A stretch of DNA of 64,000 nt, from contig NZ_JARWAM010000003.1 of NCBI RefSeq assembly GCF_031451695.1, positions 124,001 to 188,000 of the forward strand, in the 5' to 3' direction. This document shows, piece after piece, positions 39,223 through 47,691 of this stretch (the first letter of the stretch is position 1; each line of letters begins with the position of its first letter). The stretch comes from Franzmannia qiaohouensis (lineage in GTDB: Bacteria > Pseudomonadota > Gammaproteobacteria > Pseudomonadales > Halomonadaceae). Under the pieces are notes generated by a model. It did no database searches. It saw only the letters and a list, made by a program, of their open reading frames with translations, and was not told the origin of the DNA. The position numbers and the translations under genes are program-made.

Positions 39223-40095
39223 TCAACGAAAGCGCCGCTGGGCGAGCAGGTGGCGCAACAGCGGGGCGAGAATCAGCTCCATGGCCAGCGGCATCCGCGA
39301 ACCGGGCACCACCAAGGTGTGCGGGCGGCTCATGAAGGCGTCCTGAATCATCGCCAGCAGGTAGGGAAAATCCACCGCCGAGGGGTCGCGGAAGCGGATC
39401 ACCACGAACGACTCGGCGTCGGTGGGGATATCCTGCACCTCGAAGGGGTTGGAGGTATCCACGGTCGGCACACGCTGGAAATTGATATGCGTGCGCGAGA
39501 ACTGCGGCTGGATATAGCGTACATAGTCGTGCATGCGCCCCAGGATGGTGTCGATCACCGCCTCCTGGGAGTAGCCGCGCAGCTTGGTATCGCGGTCGAT
39601 CTTCTGTATCCACTCCAGGTTCATGGTCGGCGCGACCCCCACCAGCAGATCGACGTGGCGGGCGATATCCAGATCGGCGGTCACCAGGCCACCGTGCAGC
39701 CCTTCGTAGAACAGCAGGTCGGTGCCGCAGGGCAGCGGCTGCCAATCGGTGAAGGTGCCGACCTGATGGCCGGCCTCGACCATGCGCTTGTCTTCGGCGT
39801 GGATATAGTGCCGGTAGGTACCGGTACCCTGCTCGCCATACTCCTGCAGCAGCGTCTCGAGGCGATCGAGCAGGTTGGCCTCGACGGCGAAGTGCGACAG
39901 CTCGTCGGTGCGCTCCGGTTCCTCGCGAAACATCCGCGCCAGCTCATCGCGGGTATAGCGGTGGAAGGCATCGCCGTCGACGAAGGCGGCATGCACGTCC
40001 TCGCGGGCGAACATGCGCTCGAAGGTGCGCCGCACCGTGGTGGTGCCGGCCCCCGAGGAGCCAGTCACCGCGATCACCGGGTACTCGCGGGACAT
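39223..40095 (-). CDS. prkB: Phosphoribulokinase family protein (PrkB-like)
   Basis: A 290-residue P-loop kinase. The Walker A-like motif is GSSGAGTTTVRRTF, with DAFHRYTRDEL and FYEGLHGGLVTADLD following. It matches in length and order E. coli PrkB (289 residues), a phosphoribulokinase relative of unresolved physiological role. No Calvin-cycle gene is nearby, so carbon fixation should not be inferred. ATG 40095 is chosen over the longer frame to 40197, where no conserved residues are seen. Confidence 0.85.
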   Translation of the reverse strand: MSREYPVIAVTGSSGAGTTTVRRTFERMFAREDVHAAFVDGDAFHRYTRDELARMFREEPERTDELSHFAVEANLLDRLETLLQEYGEQGTGTYRHYIHAEDKRMVEAGHQVGTFTDWQPLPCGTDLLFYEGLHGGLVTADLDIARHVDLLVGVAPTMNLEWIQKIDRDTKLRGYSQEAVIDTILGRMHDYVRYIQPQFSRTHINFQRVPTVDTSNPFEVQDIPTDAESFVVIRFRDPSAVDFPYLLAMIQDAFMSRPHTLVVPGSRMPLAMELILAPLLRHLLAQRRFR

Positions 40096-40221
40096 CAGTC
40101 GCGCCCCGCGCTGGAGTGACGGCGTAAGTGCCGGGTGGCAGCAATCATCATGGGCCTCTCCGGTTGTTGTTGTCAGCGGCAGCTGGAGTGCCGGCAAGCG
40201 AAGCGTTCAGGATGACGCCAT

Positions 40222-41508
40222 TCATGCCTCGCGGGCAATGGCACGATAGGCGATATCGCGACGCAGCAGCACCTCGGGCCAGTCGATGGCCGCCGCGCCG
40301 CGGTAGGCCAGATCCCGCGCCTGGGAGACGCTGTCGCCCAGCGCGGTGACACACAGCACCCGGCCGCCGCTGGTCACCACGCGCCCCTCGGCGTCGCTGG
40401 CGGTGCCGGCGTGAAAGACCTTGCAGCCCGTTTGCTCGGCGGCCTCGAGGCCATCGATCACGTCACCCTTGCGATACTCCCCCGGGTAGCCGCCGGCGGC
40501 CAGCACCACGCCCACCGCCGCACGCGAGTCCCACTCGCAGCGCGCCGTGTCCAGTTCGCCGCGGGTCGCGGCCAGGCACAGCGCCGCCAGGTCGGACTGC
40601 AGGCGCAGCATGATCGGCTGGGTCTCGGGATCGCCGAAGCGGCAGTTGTACTCGATCACCTTGGGGTTGCCCTCGGCGTCGATCATCAGGCCGGCATACA
40701 GGAAGCCCACATAGGGGTGGCCCTCGGCGGCCATGCCCTCGACGGTGGGAGCAATGACCTGCGCCATGATGCGCTCATAGACCGCCGGAGTGACCACCGG
40801 TGCCGGCGAGTAGGCACCCATGCCGCCCGTGTTGGGGCCAGTATCGCCGTCGAAGGCGCGCTTGTGATCCTGGCTGGTGGCCATCGGCAGCACGTGCTTG
40901 CCGTCGACCATGACGATGAAGCTGGCCTCCTCGCCGTCGAGGAACTCCTCGATCACCACCCGCGCACCGGCATCGCCGAAGGCGTTGGCCTCGAGCATAT
41001 CGCGGATCGCCGCCTCGGCCTCGGCCTCGCTCATGGCCACGATCACGCCCTTGCCGGCCGCCAGGCCGTCGGCCTTGATCACGATCGGCGCGCCCTTCTC
41101 GGCCAGGTAGGCCAGCGCCGGGGTTATCTCGGTGAAGGTGGCGTAGTCGGCGGTGGGAATCGCATGGCGCGCCAGGAAGTCCTTGGTGAAGGACTTCGAG
41201 CCCTCGAGCTGGGCGGCGGCCCGGCTGGGCCCGAAGATGGCCAGCCCAGCGGCCTGGAAGCGATCGACCACGCCCTCGACCAGCGGCGCCTCGGGACCCA
41301 CGATGGTCAGCTCGATGGCCTGCTGGCGGGCAAATGCCTCGAGCCCAGCCAGATCATCGGCCGCCAACGCGACGTTTTCGAGCTTGGGCTCGCCGGCCGT
41401 ACCGGCATTGCCCGGCGCCACGAAGACCCGCTCCACGGCAGGAGACTGGGCGACCTTCCAGGCCAGGGCGTGTTCGCGGCCACCGCCGCCGATGATCAGA
41501 ACCTTCAT
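40222..41508 (-). CDS. purD: Phosphoribosylamine-glycine ligase
   Basis: A 428-residue ATP-grasp enzyme for the second step of purine synthesis. The start is MKVLIIGGGGREHALAWK. ATP-grasp features include VIKADGLAAGKGVIVA, VIEEFLDGEEAS, DTGPNTGGMGAYSPAP and EYNCRFGDPETQ. Its usual partner purH is not adjacent here. Confidence 0.97.
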   Translation of the reverse strand: MKVLIIGGGGREHALAWKVAQSPAVERVFVAPGNAGTAGEPKLENVALAADDLAGLEAFARQQAIELTIVGPEAPLVEGVVDRFQAAGLAIFGPSRAAAQLEGSKSFTKDFLARHAIPTADYATFTEITPALAYLAEKGAPIVIKADGLAAGKGVIVAMSEAEAEAAIRDMLEANAFGDAGARVVIEEFLDGEEASFIVMVDGKHVLPMATSQDHKRAFDGDTGPNTGGMGAYSPAPVVTPAVYERIMAQVIAPTVEGMAAEGHPYVGFLYAGLMIDAEGNPKVIEYNCRFGDPETQPIMLRLQSDLAALCLAATRGELDTARCEWDSRAAVGVVLAAGGYPGEYRKGDVIDGLEAAEQTGCKVFHAGTASDAEGRVVTSGGRVLCVTALGDSVSQARDLAYRGAAAIDWPEVLLRRDIAYRAIAREA

Positions 41509-41598
41509 CTACAGACCTTGCTCGACAGATTGATACGCAGGATGGGAAAGATTTTGGGCCGACAGTATGCCAGAAGCCTGGCAGGCTGTCGGCCGCCA

Positions 41599-42048
41599 TT
41601 ACTCCTCGTCGTCCTTGCGCTGCTGGCCCTGGTTGATGGTCTGCTGCCAGAAGCGCATGTTCTCCTCGGCCAGCTCGCGCATCAATTCCATCGGTGAATG
41701 GCGCATGGCCTGCTGCCATTGATCCTGCATGCGCTGCTGCTGCTCCATCATCAACCGCGTGCCCTGCTCCAGATAGCGCGCCAACGGCAGCGGCTGGGAC
41801 ATGGCATAGACCCGGATCAGCTGCTCCAGCAGGTCATTGGAGAACACCTCCGACTCGCCGTCGGCCTGCTCCTGCTCGATGATGATCGAGAGCAGGATGG
41901 TCCGCGTCAGATCCTCGCCGCTCTTGGCATCCTCGACGCGAAACGGCACCTCGTCGAGAATCAACCCACGCAGGTCCTCGAGGGTCACATAGCGGCTCTG
42001 CTCGGTATCGTAGAGACGGCGGTTGGCATACTTGCGAATCACGCGCAC
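41599..42048 (-). CDS. phaR: Polyhydroxyalkanoate synthesis repressor PhaR
   Basis: A 149-residue regulator with the PHB/PHA accumulation N-terminal DNA-binding domain (MRVIRKYANRRLYDTEQSRY) and a following accumulation-regulator domain (VFSNDLLEQLIRVYA). The C-terminal tail is rich in Met, Gln and Glu. It senses PHB granules and represses phasin and other genes. The PHA synthase genes are elsewhere. It is divergent from rsmE. Confidence 0.93.
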   Translation of the reverse strand: MRVIRKYANRRLYDTEQSRYVTLEDLRGLILDEVPFRVEDAKSGEDLTRTILLSIIIEQEQADGESEVFSNDLLEQLIRVYAMSQPLPLARYLEQGTRLMMEQQQRMQDQWQQAMRHSPMELMRELAEENMRFWQQTINQGQQRKDDEE

Positions 42049-42168
42049 GGCGCTGCTCCTTTATCCATTGTTACGGGTATTGTGCACCGGCTGGCCGACC
42101 ATGCAAACGAAACTCGCCCACGCTGGGGTAGACTACCGGCTGCCAGCCAGCCTTGATCAAGAGACACG

Positions 42169-42882
42169 ATGAATCTGATACTGCTCGAAGCCGACGAATG
42201 GCAGGCCGATGGCCAGGCGCACATCGGCGACCCGCGACGCCTGCGCCACCTGCGCGAGGTGCACCGCGCCACCCCCGGCGACGAACTGACCCTGGGCCGG
42301 CTCGGCGGCGGTATCGGCCGCGGCCGCCTGGCCCGGCTCGACGCCGAGGGCGCCTGGTTCGAGTGCGACGCGCTCGACCAGCCGCCGCCTCCGGCGCTGG
42401 ACATCGAGTTGATCCTGGCCCTGCCGCGCCCGCGCATGCTGGCCCGCAGCCTGGAACACGTCACCGCGCTGGGCGTCAAGCGCATCACCCTGCTGCATAC
42501 CCGGCGCGTCGAGAAGAGCTACTGGCAGTCGCCGGAGCTGCACCCCGACAAGATCCATCAGCACCTGCTGCTGGGCCTCGAGCAGGCCCGCGACACCGTG
42601 CTTCCCGAGGTGCGCCTGGCGACCCGCTTCAAGCCCTTCGTCGAGGATTGCCTAGCCGATGACATCGCCGGGCGCAGAGCCCTGCTGGCGCATCCCGGCA
42701 TGCCAGCGGCGTGCCCGCGGGGCCTTGAAGCGCCCGCCACCCTGCTGGTCGGCCCCGAGGGCGGTTTCATCCCCTACGAGGTCGAGCAGCTGCTGGCCGC
42801 CGGCTGCGAGGGCATCCACCTGGGGCCTCGCATCCTGCGCGTCGAGACCGCGGTGGTGGCGCTGCTCGCGCGGCTCGGCTGA
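42169..42882 (+). CDS. rsmE: 16S rRNA (uracil-1498-N3)-methyltransferase RsmE
   Basis: A 237-residue SPOUT-fold methyltransferase. The N-terminal PUA-like part is followed by the C-terminal SPOUT knot with LLVGPEGGFIPYEVE and HLGPRILRVETAVVALL, the family signature. It is convergent with the MltB-like gene, 28 bp apart. Confidence 0.95.
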   Translation: MNLILLEADEWQADGQAHIGDPRRLRHLREVHRATPGDELTLGRLGGGIGRGRLARLDAEGAWFECDALDQPPPPALDIELILALPRPRMLARSLEHVTALGVKRITLLHTRRVEKSYWQSPELHPDKIHQHLLLGLEQARDTVLPEVRLATRFKPFVEDCLADDIAGRRALLAHPGMPAACPRGLEAPATLLVGPEGGFIPYEVEQLLAAGCEGIHLGPRILRVETAVVALLARLG

Positions 42883-42910
42883 GCGCCGATGCGCAGGACG
42901 TCGATGCGGC

Positions 42911-44209
42911 CTAGCGGCGCTGCAGCCGCTCCAGCAGGCTGACGGTCGCAAAGCCATCCGGCACCAGTCCTTCGGCGCGCTGATAGCTGCGCAGCCCGCT
43001 GCGGGTGTTGGGGCCGAACACGCCATCCGGGGTACCGGTATCGAAGCCGGCGGCGTTGAGGCGCTGCTGAAGTTCGCGCACCTGGCTGCGCGTCAACGGC
43101 TGCTCGCTGCGCGGCCAGCCCTGCACCACACCGCTGCGCCCGGCGATCTGATCGGCCAGGGTGCCCACCGCCAGCGCATAGCTGGTGGCGTTGTTGTAGC
43201 GCAGGATCGCCCGATAGTTGGGGCCGACCAGGAACGCCGGTCCGCTGGCCCCCGCCGGCACCACCACCGCCGCCTCGCTGAACGTCGGCAGGCTGCCACC
43301 GTTCACCGGGCGCACGCCGCGCTCGGCCCACTGCGCACTGCTCAAGCGCGTATCGTCGGCCTGGGAGTAGTCGAAGCCGCTACCCAGCCCGACCTCGACG
43401 CCCCACGGCTGGCCGCGCTGCCAGCCGGCCCGCGCCAGATAGTTGGCGGTAGAGGCCATGACGTCGGGAATGCTGCCCCAGATATCGCGCCGCCCATCGC
43501 CGTCGCCATCCTCGGCATAGGCCTCGAAGCTCGAGGGGATGAACTGGGTGTGGCCCATGGCACCGGCCCAGGAACCGACCATCTGCTCGGCGGCGATATC
43601 GCCCTGCTCGATGATGCGCAGCGCCGCCATCAGCTCGCCGCGGGCGAAGCTCTGGCGCCGACCGTCGTAGCCCAGGGTGGCCAACGCGTCGATGGTCGAG
43701 AAACTGCCGAAGTTGCCGCCGTAGTTGCTCTCGATGCCCCAGATCGCCACCACGATCTCGGCCGGCACGCCGTAGCGCTGCTCCATCTCACGAGCGGTGT
43801 CGCGATGCTCGGCGAGCTTGTTGCGGCCCTGGTTGATACGCGTCGAGGAGACCGCGGTGTCGAGGTATTCCCAGATCGGCCGCACGAACTCCGGCTGCGA
43901 CTGGTCAAGCTCGATGATGCGCGGCTGGTAACGCACCTCGGCAAAGGCTTCGTCGAGGGTCGCCTGGGAGATGCCTTCGCTGCGCGCATGGCGCTGGAAG
44001 GCCTCGACCCAGGCCGTGAAGCTGGCCGGGCGCTCGGCGCCATTATCGCTGCTCGATGCGCCGCTGCTCGATGCCGTGCCGCTGTCGGTAGCGGTCTCGC
44101 TGGTCTGGGTCTCGGCGTCGTCGGCGGCGGCGGGCGGTGCCAGCTGTGCGCCGGACTGGCAGCCGGCAAGCATGGTGAACACCAGTGAAGTGTAGAAAAA
44201 CTTACGCAT
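42911..44209 (-). CDS. Lytic murein transglycosylase, MltB-like lipoprotein with PG-binding domain
   Basis: A 432-residue periplasmic lipoprotein. The lipobox is MLAGCQSG (Cys near residue 17). A Ser/Ala/Thr-rich linker leads to the SLT_2/MltB catalytic domain (about 60-350), with the catalytic Glu in WGIESNYGGNFG and GAMGHTQFIPSSFEAYA. A C-terminal peptidoglycan-binding domain 1 (about 365-430) includes VRELQQRLNAAGFDTG and FGPNTRSGLRSYQ. ATG 44209 has AGGG 6 nt upstream; ATG 44215 is the alternative. E. coli MltB lacks the C-terminal PG-binding domain, so this is the longer form found in Pseudomonas-like bacteria. Confidence 0.93.
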   Translation of the reverse strand: MRKFFYTSLVFTMLAGCQSGAQLAPPAAADDAETQTSETATDSGTASSSGASSSDNGAERPASFTAWVEAFQRHARSEGISQATLDEAFAEVRYQPRIIELDQSQPEFVRPIWEYLDTAVSSTRINQGRNKLAEHRDTAREMEQRYGVPAEIVVAIWGIESNYGGNFGSFSTIDALATLGYDGRRQSFARGELMAALRIIEQGDIAAEQMVGSWAGAMGHTQFIPSSFEAYAEDGDGDGRRDIWGSIPDVMASTANYLARAGWQRGQPWGVEVGLGSGFDYSQADDTRLSSAQWAERGVRPVNGGSLPTFSEAAVVVPAGASGPAFLVGPNYRAILRYNNATSYALAVGTLADQIAGRSGVVQGWPRSEQPLTRSQVRELQQRLNAAGFDTGTPDGVFGPNTRSGLRSYQRAEGLVPDGFATVSLLERLQRR

Positions 44210-44301
44210 GGCCATCCCTGTCAGCAGTTCCGAAATGAGTCAGTCTGTGACCGGGATCATCGCCCAGAAGTGCCCGCGGAACCAGTCCCGTTTGCCAGCG
44301 T

Positions 44302-44769
44302 TCAGCCGATTACGAGACGCAGGGCCATCAACACATGCCCGCCGGCGACGCACAGCGTCAGGGAGCGCCTCAGCGACCGGTACCATCCAGGCAGTCGCGC
44401 CCGGCTGGCCGGCTGACCTTCATAGGCATGGATCAACAGATATCCCGCCAGCAGGATCAGCGTGGCGGCCAGGTCAGGCAGCAGCAGCGCCGGCCAGGCG
44501 ATCAGGCTGGGCAGCATGCTGCGCAGCATCCGCGAGGCAAAGGCTGCATCCTCGGGCGCATCCAGGGTCATTGCCACCCCCCACTGGATGCCGCCAAGAA
44601 ACGATAGAATCACCGCGCTATAGAAGAGAAACGCGCTTATCGCCCACGCTTGCCAGCCAGCGGGCGCCACCCAGGCCATCAGCAGCGTAAAGGCAAAAGG
44701 CAGCAGGCCTGCAGCGCCCAGCCGGGTGGTCAATCGGGCTTGCAGCAGCATGGCATGCGCCTCACTCAT
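44302..44769 (-). CDS. DUF3429 membrane protein
   Basis: A 155-residue protein with about four hydrophobic spans. FLFYSAVILSFLGGIQWGVA is the characteristic DUF3429 segment. The function is unknown. Its ATG 44769 overlaps the end of the DASH cryptochrome gene by 8 nt, so it is translated from the same message. Such small membrane proteins recur beside photolyase genes in marine and halophilic proteobacteria, but a role in light response is inference. Confidence 0.83.
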   Translation of the reverse strand: MSEAHAMLLQARLTTRLGAAGLLPFAFTLLMAWVAPAGWQAWAISAFLFYSAVILSFLGGIQWGVAMTLDAPEDAAFASRMLRSMLPSLIAWPALLLPDLAATLILLAGYLLIHAYEGQPASRARLPGWYRSLRRSLTLCVAGGHVLMALRLVIG

Positions 44770-46177
44770 CCGGTTCCACCGGCTCGGCACCACTCAACGC
44801 CGGGATGCGCCACTCACGCCAGGCCGATGGCTCGACCTGCGGCGCCGCAAAGCGCCCGGGGGCCGCCTGCCAAGGCTGATGGCGGGCCGGCCCCGCCGGC
44901 AGCTCCGCCAGCGACGGCAACCAATGGGCCACGTAGTGGCCTTGGGGATCGTAGTGCCGCGCCTGCTTGAGCACGTTGAAGTAGCGACCCTGGCGCGGGT
45001 CTCGACCGAGCCCCGCCACATAGCGCCAGTTGCCCCAGTTGCTGGCAACATCGTAGTCGATCAAGCAGTGCTCGAACCACGCCGCCCCCAGCCGCCAGTC
45101 AGCGCCAAGATCCTTGACCAGGAAGCTGGCCACGTTCTGACGCGCGCGGTTGGAGAGCCAGCCGCTGCTGGCCAGCTCGCGCATGGCGGCGTCGATGAAG
45201 GGGACGCCGGTGCTGCCCTCGCACCAGGCCAGCACCTCGGCGCCGGGCGTCGGCAGCTGTGCCGCCCCGAATAGCGTCGCAGCGTCCTGCCAGGCGGCCC
45301 AGTGAAAGTAGTCGCGCCACAGCAGCTCGAAAATCACCCAGTAGCTCGACTCGTTGGCGCCATGCTCCGCCTCCCAGGCTCGCACCTCGGCATGGACCTG
45401 ACGGGCCGACAGGCAGCCGTGGGCGAGCCACGGCGAAAAGCGCGTCGAGAAATCCGCCCCCAGCAGCCCATTGCGGGTTTCCTTGTAGGTGGCGATGGCA
45501 TTGCTGTCCCAGAGATAGTGGTTCAGCCGCTCATGAGCAGGCACTTCACCGCCCTCAAGCGCCATGCTGGCAGCAGGCCACTCCGCCGCCACGCTGCAGA
45601 CCTTGTCGAGCGGCGGCAGGCCGCGCGGTGCACCGTCCGGCCACAGCGGCAGGGTCACCGGTGCCGGTCGAGGAGGCAGCACCTGCCAGTCACGCTCCAT
45701 TCGGCGCCGGAAGGCGGAGAACGTCGCCGGTAGCCCATCCTCGCCAAACGCTAGCTGGGCGCGCTCGAACAGCATGCCCGACTCGCAGCGCTGCAGCCGG
45801 CATCGGTCGTCCAGGCGCTGGGTCAGCCTGTCGAGCTGGGCGCGCTCCTCGACGCCGGGCTCGTCGCGCACCAGCACGCGGTCGGCCGCCAGCCGCTGTG
45901 CCAGCTCGGCGACGACCTCCGCCGGGTCGCCGATGCGCACCAGCAGGTCACTGCCGCGCTTGAGCAACTCGCCACGCAGTGCCATCAAGCTCTGCCATAG
46001 GAAGCGCAATCGCGCCGGGCCGCAGCGGCTGGCGGCCTGCTGCGGCGCCCAGTCGCGCAGTTCACGAGCATCCAGCACATAGACGCAGGCCAGCGAGCTG
46101 GTGCCATCCAGCGCGCCGAACAGTGGATTGTCCGCCACCCGCAGGTCGTGACGCAGCCATACCACGGCGCAGCTCAT
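44762..46177 (-). CDS. Cryptochrome DASH / photolyase family flavoprotein
   Basis: A 471-residue protein. The N-terminal photolyase alpha/beta domain begins AVVWLRHDLRVADNPLF. The C-terminal FAD-binding domain includes YKETRNGLLGADFSTRFSPW, then LAHGCLSARQVHAEVRAWE and YWVIFELLWRDYFHW, which are hallmarks of the DASH group. Members repair pyrimidine dimers in single-stranded or loop DNA under blue light. ATG 46177 overlaps the DUF2256 stop (ATGA). The gene sits in a three-gene operon with DUF2256 and DUF3429. Confidence 0.9.
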   Translation of the reverse strand: MSCAVVWLRHDLRVADNPLFGALDGTSSLACVYVLDARELRDWAPQQAASRCGPARLRFLWQSLMALRGELLKRGSDLLVRIGDPAEVVAELAQRLAADRVLVRDEPGVEERAQLDRLTQRLDDRCRLQRCESGMLFERAQLAFGEDGLPATFSAFRRRMERDWQVLPPRPAPVTLPLWPDGAPRGLPPLDKVCSVAAEWPAASMALEGGEVPAHERLNHYLWDSNAIATYKETRNGLLGADFSTRFSPWLAHGCLSARQVHAEVRAWEAEHGANESSYWVIFELLWRDYFHWAAWQDAATLFGAAQLPTPGAEVLAWCEGSTGVPFIDAAMRELASSGWLSNRARQNVASFLVKDLGADWRLGAAWFEHCLIDYDVASNWGNWRYVAGLGRDPRQGRYFNVLKQARHYDPQGHYVAHWLPSLAELPAGPARHQPWQAAPGRFAAPQVEPSAWREWRIPALSGAEPVEPDE

Positions 46178-46326
46178 GCCTGCCTCCTGGCGACACGTGC
46201 TTCGCGGCGGCAGCGCTCGCTGCAGTAGCGCACCTCGTTCCAGCAGCGCGCCCACTTGCGTCGCCATTGGTAAGGTCGCTGGCACTGCTCACACTGCTTG
46301 GATGGCAGATCGGCGGATCGACGCAT
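46174..46326 (-). CDS. DUF2256 small zinc-finger-like protein
   Basis: A 50-residue gene missed by length cut-offs. It reads MRRSADLPSKQCEQCQRPYQ, then WRRKWARCWNEVRYCSERCR, then REARVARRQA. The CEQCQRP-x2-WRRKW-x5-W-x3-YCSERCR pattern matches DUF2256, with four Cys (CxxC and CxxxC) likely binding zinc. DUF2256 genes are often next to photolyase or cryptochrome genes. The stop overlaps the cryptochrome start by four bases. Confidence 0.88.
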   Translation of the reverse strand: MRRSADLPSKQCEQCQRPYQWRRKWARCWNEVRYCSERCRREARVARRQA

Positions 46327-46406
46327 GCTAATACTCGCTTGCACCCGGGGTGCCCGATGGACTGGCCGCCTGAACCAGGCGGGCCTCGGTGCCTATAGAC
46401 CCAACA

Positions 46407-46434
46407 CCTATACAACAGTGATATAAATCTACAC
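46407..46434. promoter_or_regulatory. Spaced motif upstream of the DUF2256-cryptochrome operon
   Basis: On the minus strand GTGTAGA, 14 nt, GTATAGG. The spacing and several bases match the perfect GTTATAC-N14-GTATAAC repeat before the iron-sulfur photolyase gene (59802-59829). The interior contains ATTTATATCA, a -10-like patch also found upstream of the first mrp operon (52476-52485). A shared light- or stress-responsive operator is possible. Confidence 0.35.
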
Positions 46435-46473
46435 CCTATGTACATAAAAAGACAGCCTTGCCCCCAACGCAAA

Positions 46474-46497
46474 AGGGCCACCCCTACGGGTGGCCCT
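46474..46497 (-). terminator. Intrinsic terminator of the first mrp operon
   Basis: A perfect 10-bp stem AGGGCCACCC / GGGTGGCCCT (46474-46483 with 46488-46497) and a 4-nt loop. On the minus strand the stem runs into TTTTGCG, 26 nt after the mrpG stop. Confidence 0.8.
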
Positions 46498-46522
46498 GCT
46501 GTCGCTCATGGGCGTACTGCGT

Positions 46523-46927
46523 TCAGGGTTTGTCGGTATTCTTGGGCTGCCGGGCGGCGTTGGCCTCGGTCTCAAGACCGCTCTTGAGCTCGTGGGTCAG
46601 CGGGTCGTAGTTGGGCTTGAGCTCATCCTTGACCGTGCCGCTCCACAGCTTTGATCCGACGAAGTAGCCCGCACGGCCAATCACGTGGGCGGCCACCGGC
46701 GCGGTCATCAGGATGAAGGTGATGATGGCGAAGGCGCGTGCCACCACGCCGACTTCGGCGAAGTGCATGGCGACCGCCAGCATCACCAGGATCACACCCA
46801 GGGCCGCTGCCTTGGTAGTGGCGTGCATGCGCGTCAGCAGATCCGGCAGGCGCAGGATGCCCAGCGATGCCAGCAGCATGAACAGCGCGCCGACGATGAT
46901 CAGCGTGCCCTTTATCACTTCAATCAT
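46523..46927 (-). CDS. mrpG: Na+/H+ antiporter subunit MrpG (operon 1)
   Basis: A 134-residue small membrane subunit with three hydrophobic spans. The family segment SLGILRLPDLLTRMHATTKA is clear. The C-terminal tail is longer and charged (KDELKPNYDPLTHEL). ATG 46927 follows GGAGG, and the mrpF stop overlaps it; the GTG at 46942 is less likely. It is the last gene of the seven-gene operon. Confidence 0.93.
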   Translation of the reverse strand: MIEVIKGTLIIVGALFMLLASLGILRLPDLLTRMHATTKAAALGVILVMLAVAMHFAEVGVVARAFAIITFILMTAPVAAHVIGRAGYFVGSKLWSGTVKDELKPNYDPLTHELKSGLETEANAARQPKNTDKP

Positions 46928-47195
46928 CGCGGGGTCCTCCACGTTCCAGAAAGCGCGCGAAACCGATGGCGGACAGAAACGCCATCAGCGCGATGACGAT
47001 CGCCGCATCGAGAAAGCTCGACAGGTCGGAGCTGATCGCATGTACGCCGACCAGGCCGACGATGATGCTGGCGAACAGTTCCAGCGCCACCACCCGGTCG
47101 GGCAGGCTGGGACCACGCACCAGGCGTACGAAGGCGAGAATCATCGCCAGGCCCATCAGCACCTGGCTTATCAGGATCACGGTATCCAAGGTCAC
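46920..47195 (-). CDS. mrpF: Na+/H+ antiporter subunit MrpF (operon 1)
   Basis: A 91-residue, three-span subunit with the family stretch VRLVRGPSLPDRVVALELFA. GTG 47195 opens the frame, but AGGAG sits almost on top of it and 5 nt upstream of TTG 47189. The true start may therefore be TTG, giving DTVILISQ, which aligns with the MLDTALWIS start of the second MrpF. It overlaps mrpG. Confidence 0.9.
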   Translation of the reverse strand: MTLDTVILISQVLMGLAMILAFVRLVRGPSLPDRVVALELFASIIVGLVGVHAISSDLSSFLDAAIVIALMAFLSAIGFARFLERGGPRDD

Positions 47196-47217
47196 TCCTC
47201 ACAGGGGCGTCGAGCGG

Positions 47218-47691
47218 TCAACGGAACAGCGCCAGCGCTCGGCTCTCCATCTCTTGCAGGCTTTTGCGCAGCTCCTCCTCGTTGTCGAGGAACATGGCGT
47301 GAATGTAGAGCACCCGCTTGTCATCGGAGACATCCAGGCTCAGGGTCCCCGGCGTCAGCGAGATCAGGTTGGCCACCATGGTGATCTCGAGTTCGGTCTC
47401 GGCCTTGAGCGGCATCGCGATCACCCCCGGCTGCATGTGCCAAGGCGGGGTCAGGATATCGAAGGCCACCCGCATGTTGGCCATGATCAGCTCCTTGATG
47501 AAGAAGCCGATGAACATGATGATCCTGGGCACGCGCCCTGGGTAGCCCTTGAGCGCCGGCACTTGGGGCTCGATCAGCACCAGGGTGGCATAACCGAAGA
47601 TCAACCCCACCACCAGGTTGATGCCGGTGAACTCGCCGCCCAGGATGACCCAGGCCAGCGCCAGCAGCAGGTTCCAGATCGCACCGGTCAT
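47218..47691 (-). CDS. mrpE: Na+/H+ antiporter subunit MrpE (operon 1)
   Basis: A 157-residue subunit. Two N-terminal hydrophobic spans are followed by the conserved IMANMRVAFDIL and the soluble segment VANLISLTPGTLSLDVSDD. The start overlaps the mrpD stop (ATGA). Confidence 0.93.
   Translation of the reverse strand: MTGAIWNLLLALAWVILGGEFTGINLVVGLIFGYATLVLIEPQVPALKGYPGRVPRIIMFIGFFIKELIMANMRVAFDILTPPWHMQPGVIAMPLKAETELEITMVANLISLTPGTLSLDVSDDKRVLYIHAMFLDNEEELRKSLQEMESRALALFR

Noticed and set aside
39223..40095. Calvin-cycle phosphoribulokinase
   Set aside because: It matches the PrkB group by length and there is no carbon-fixation context.
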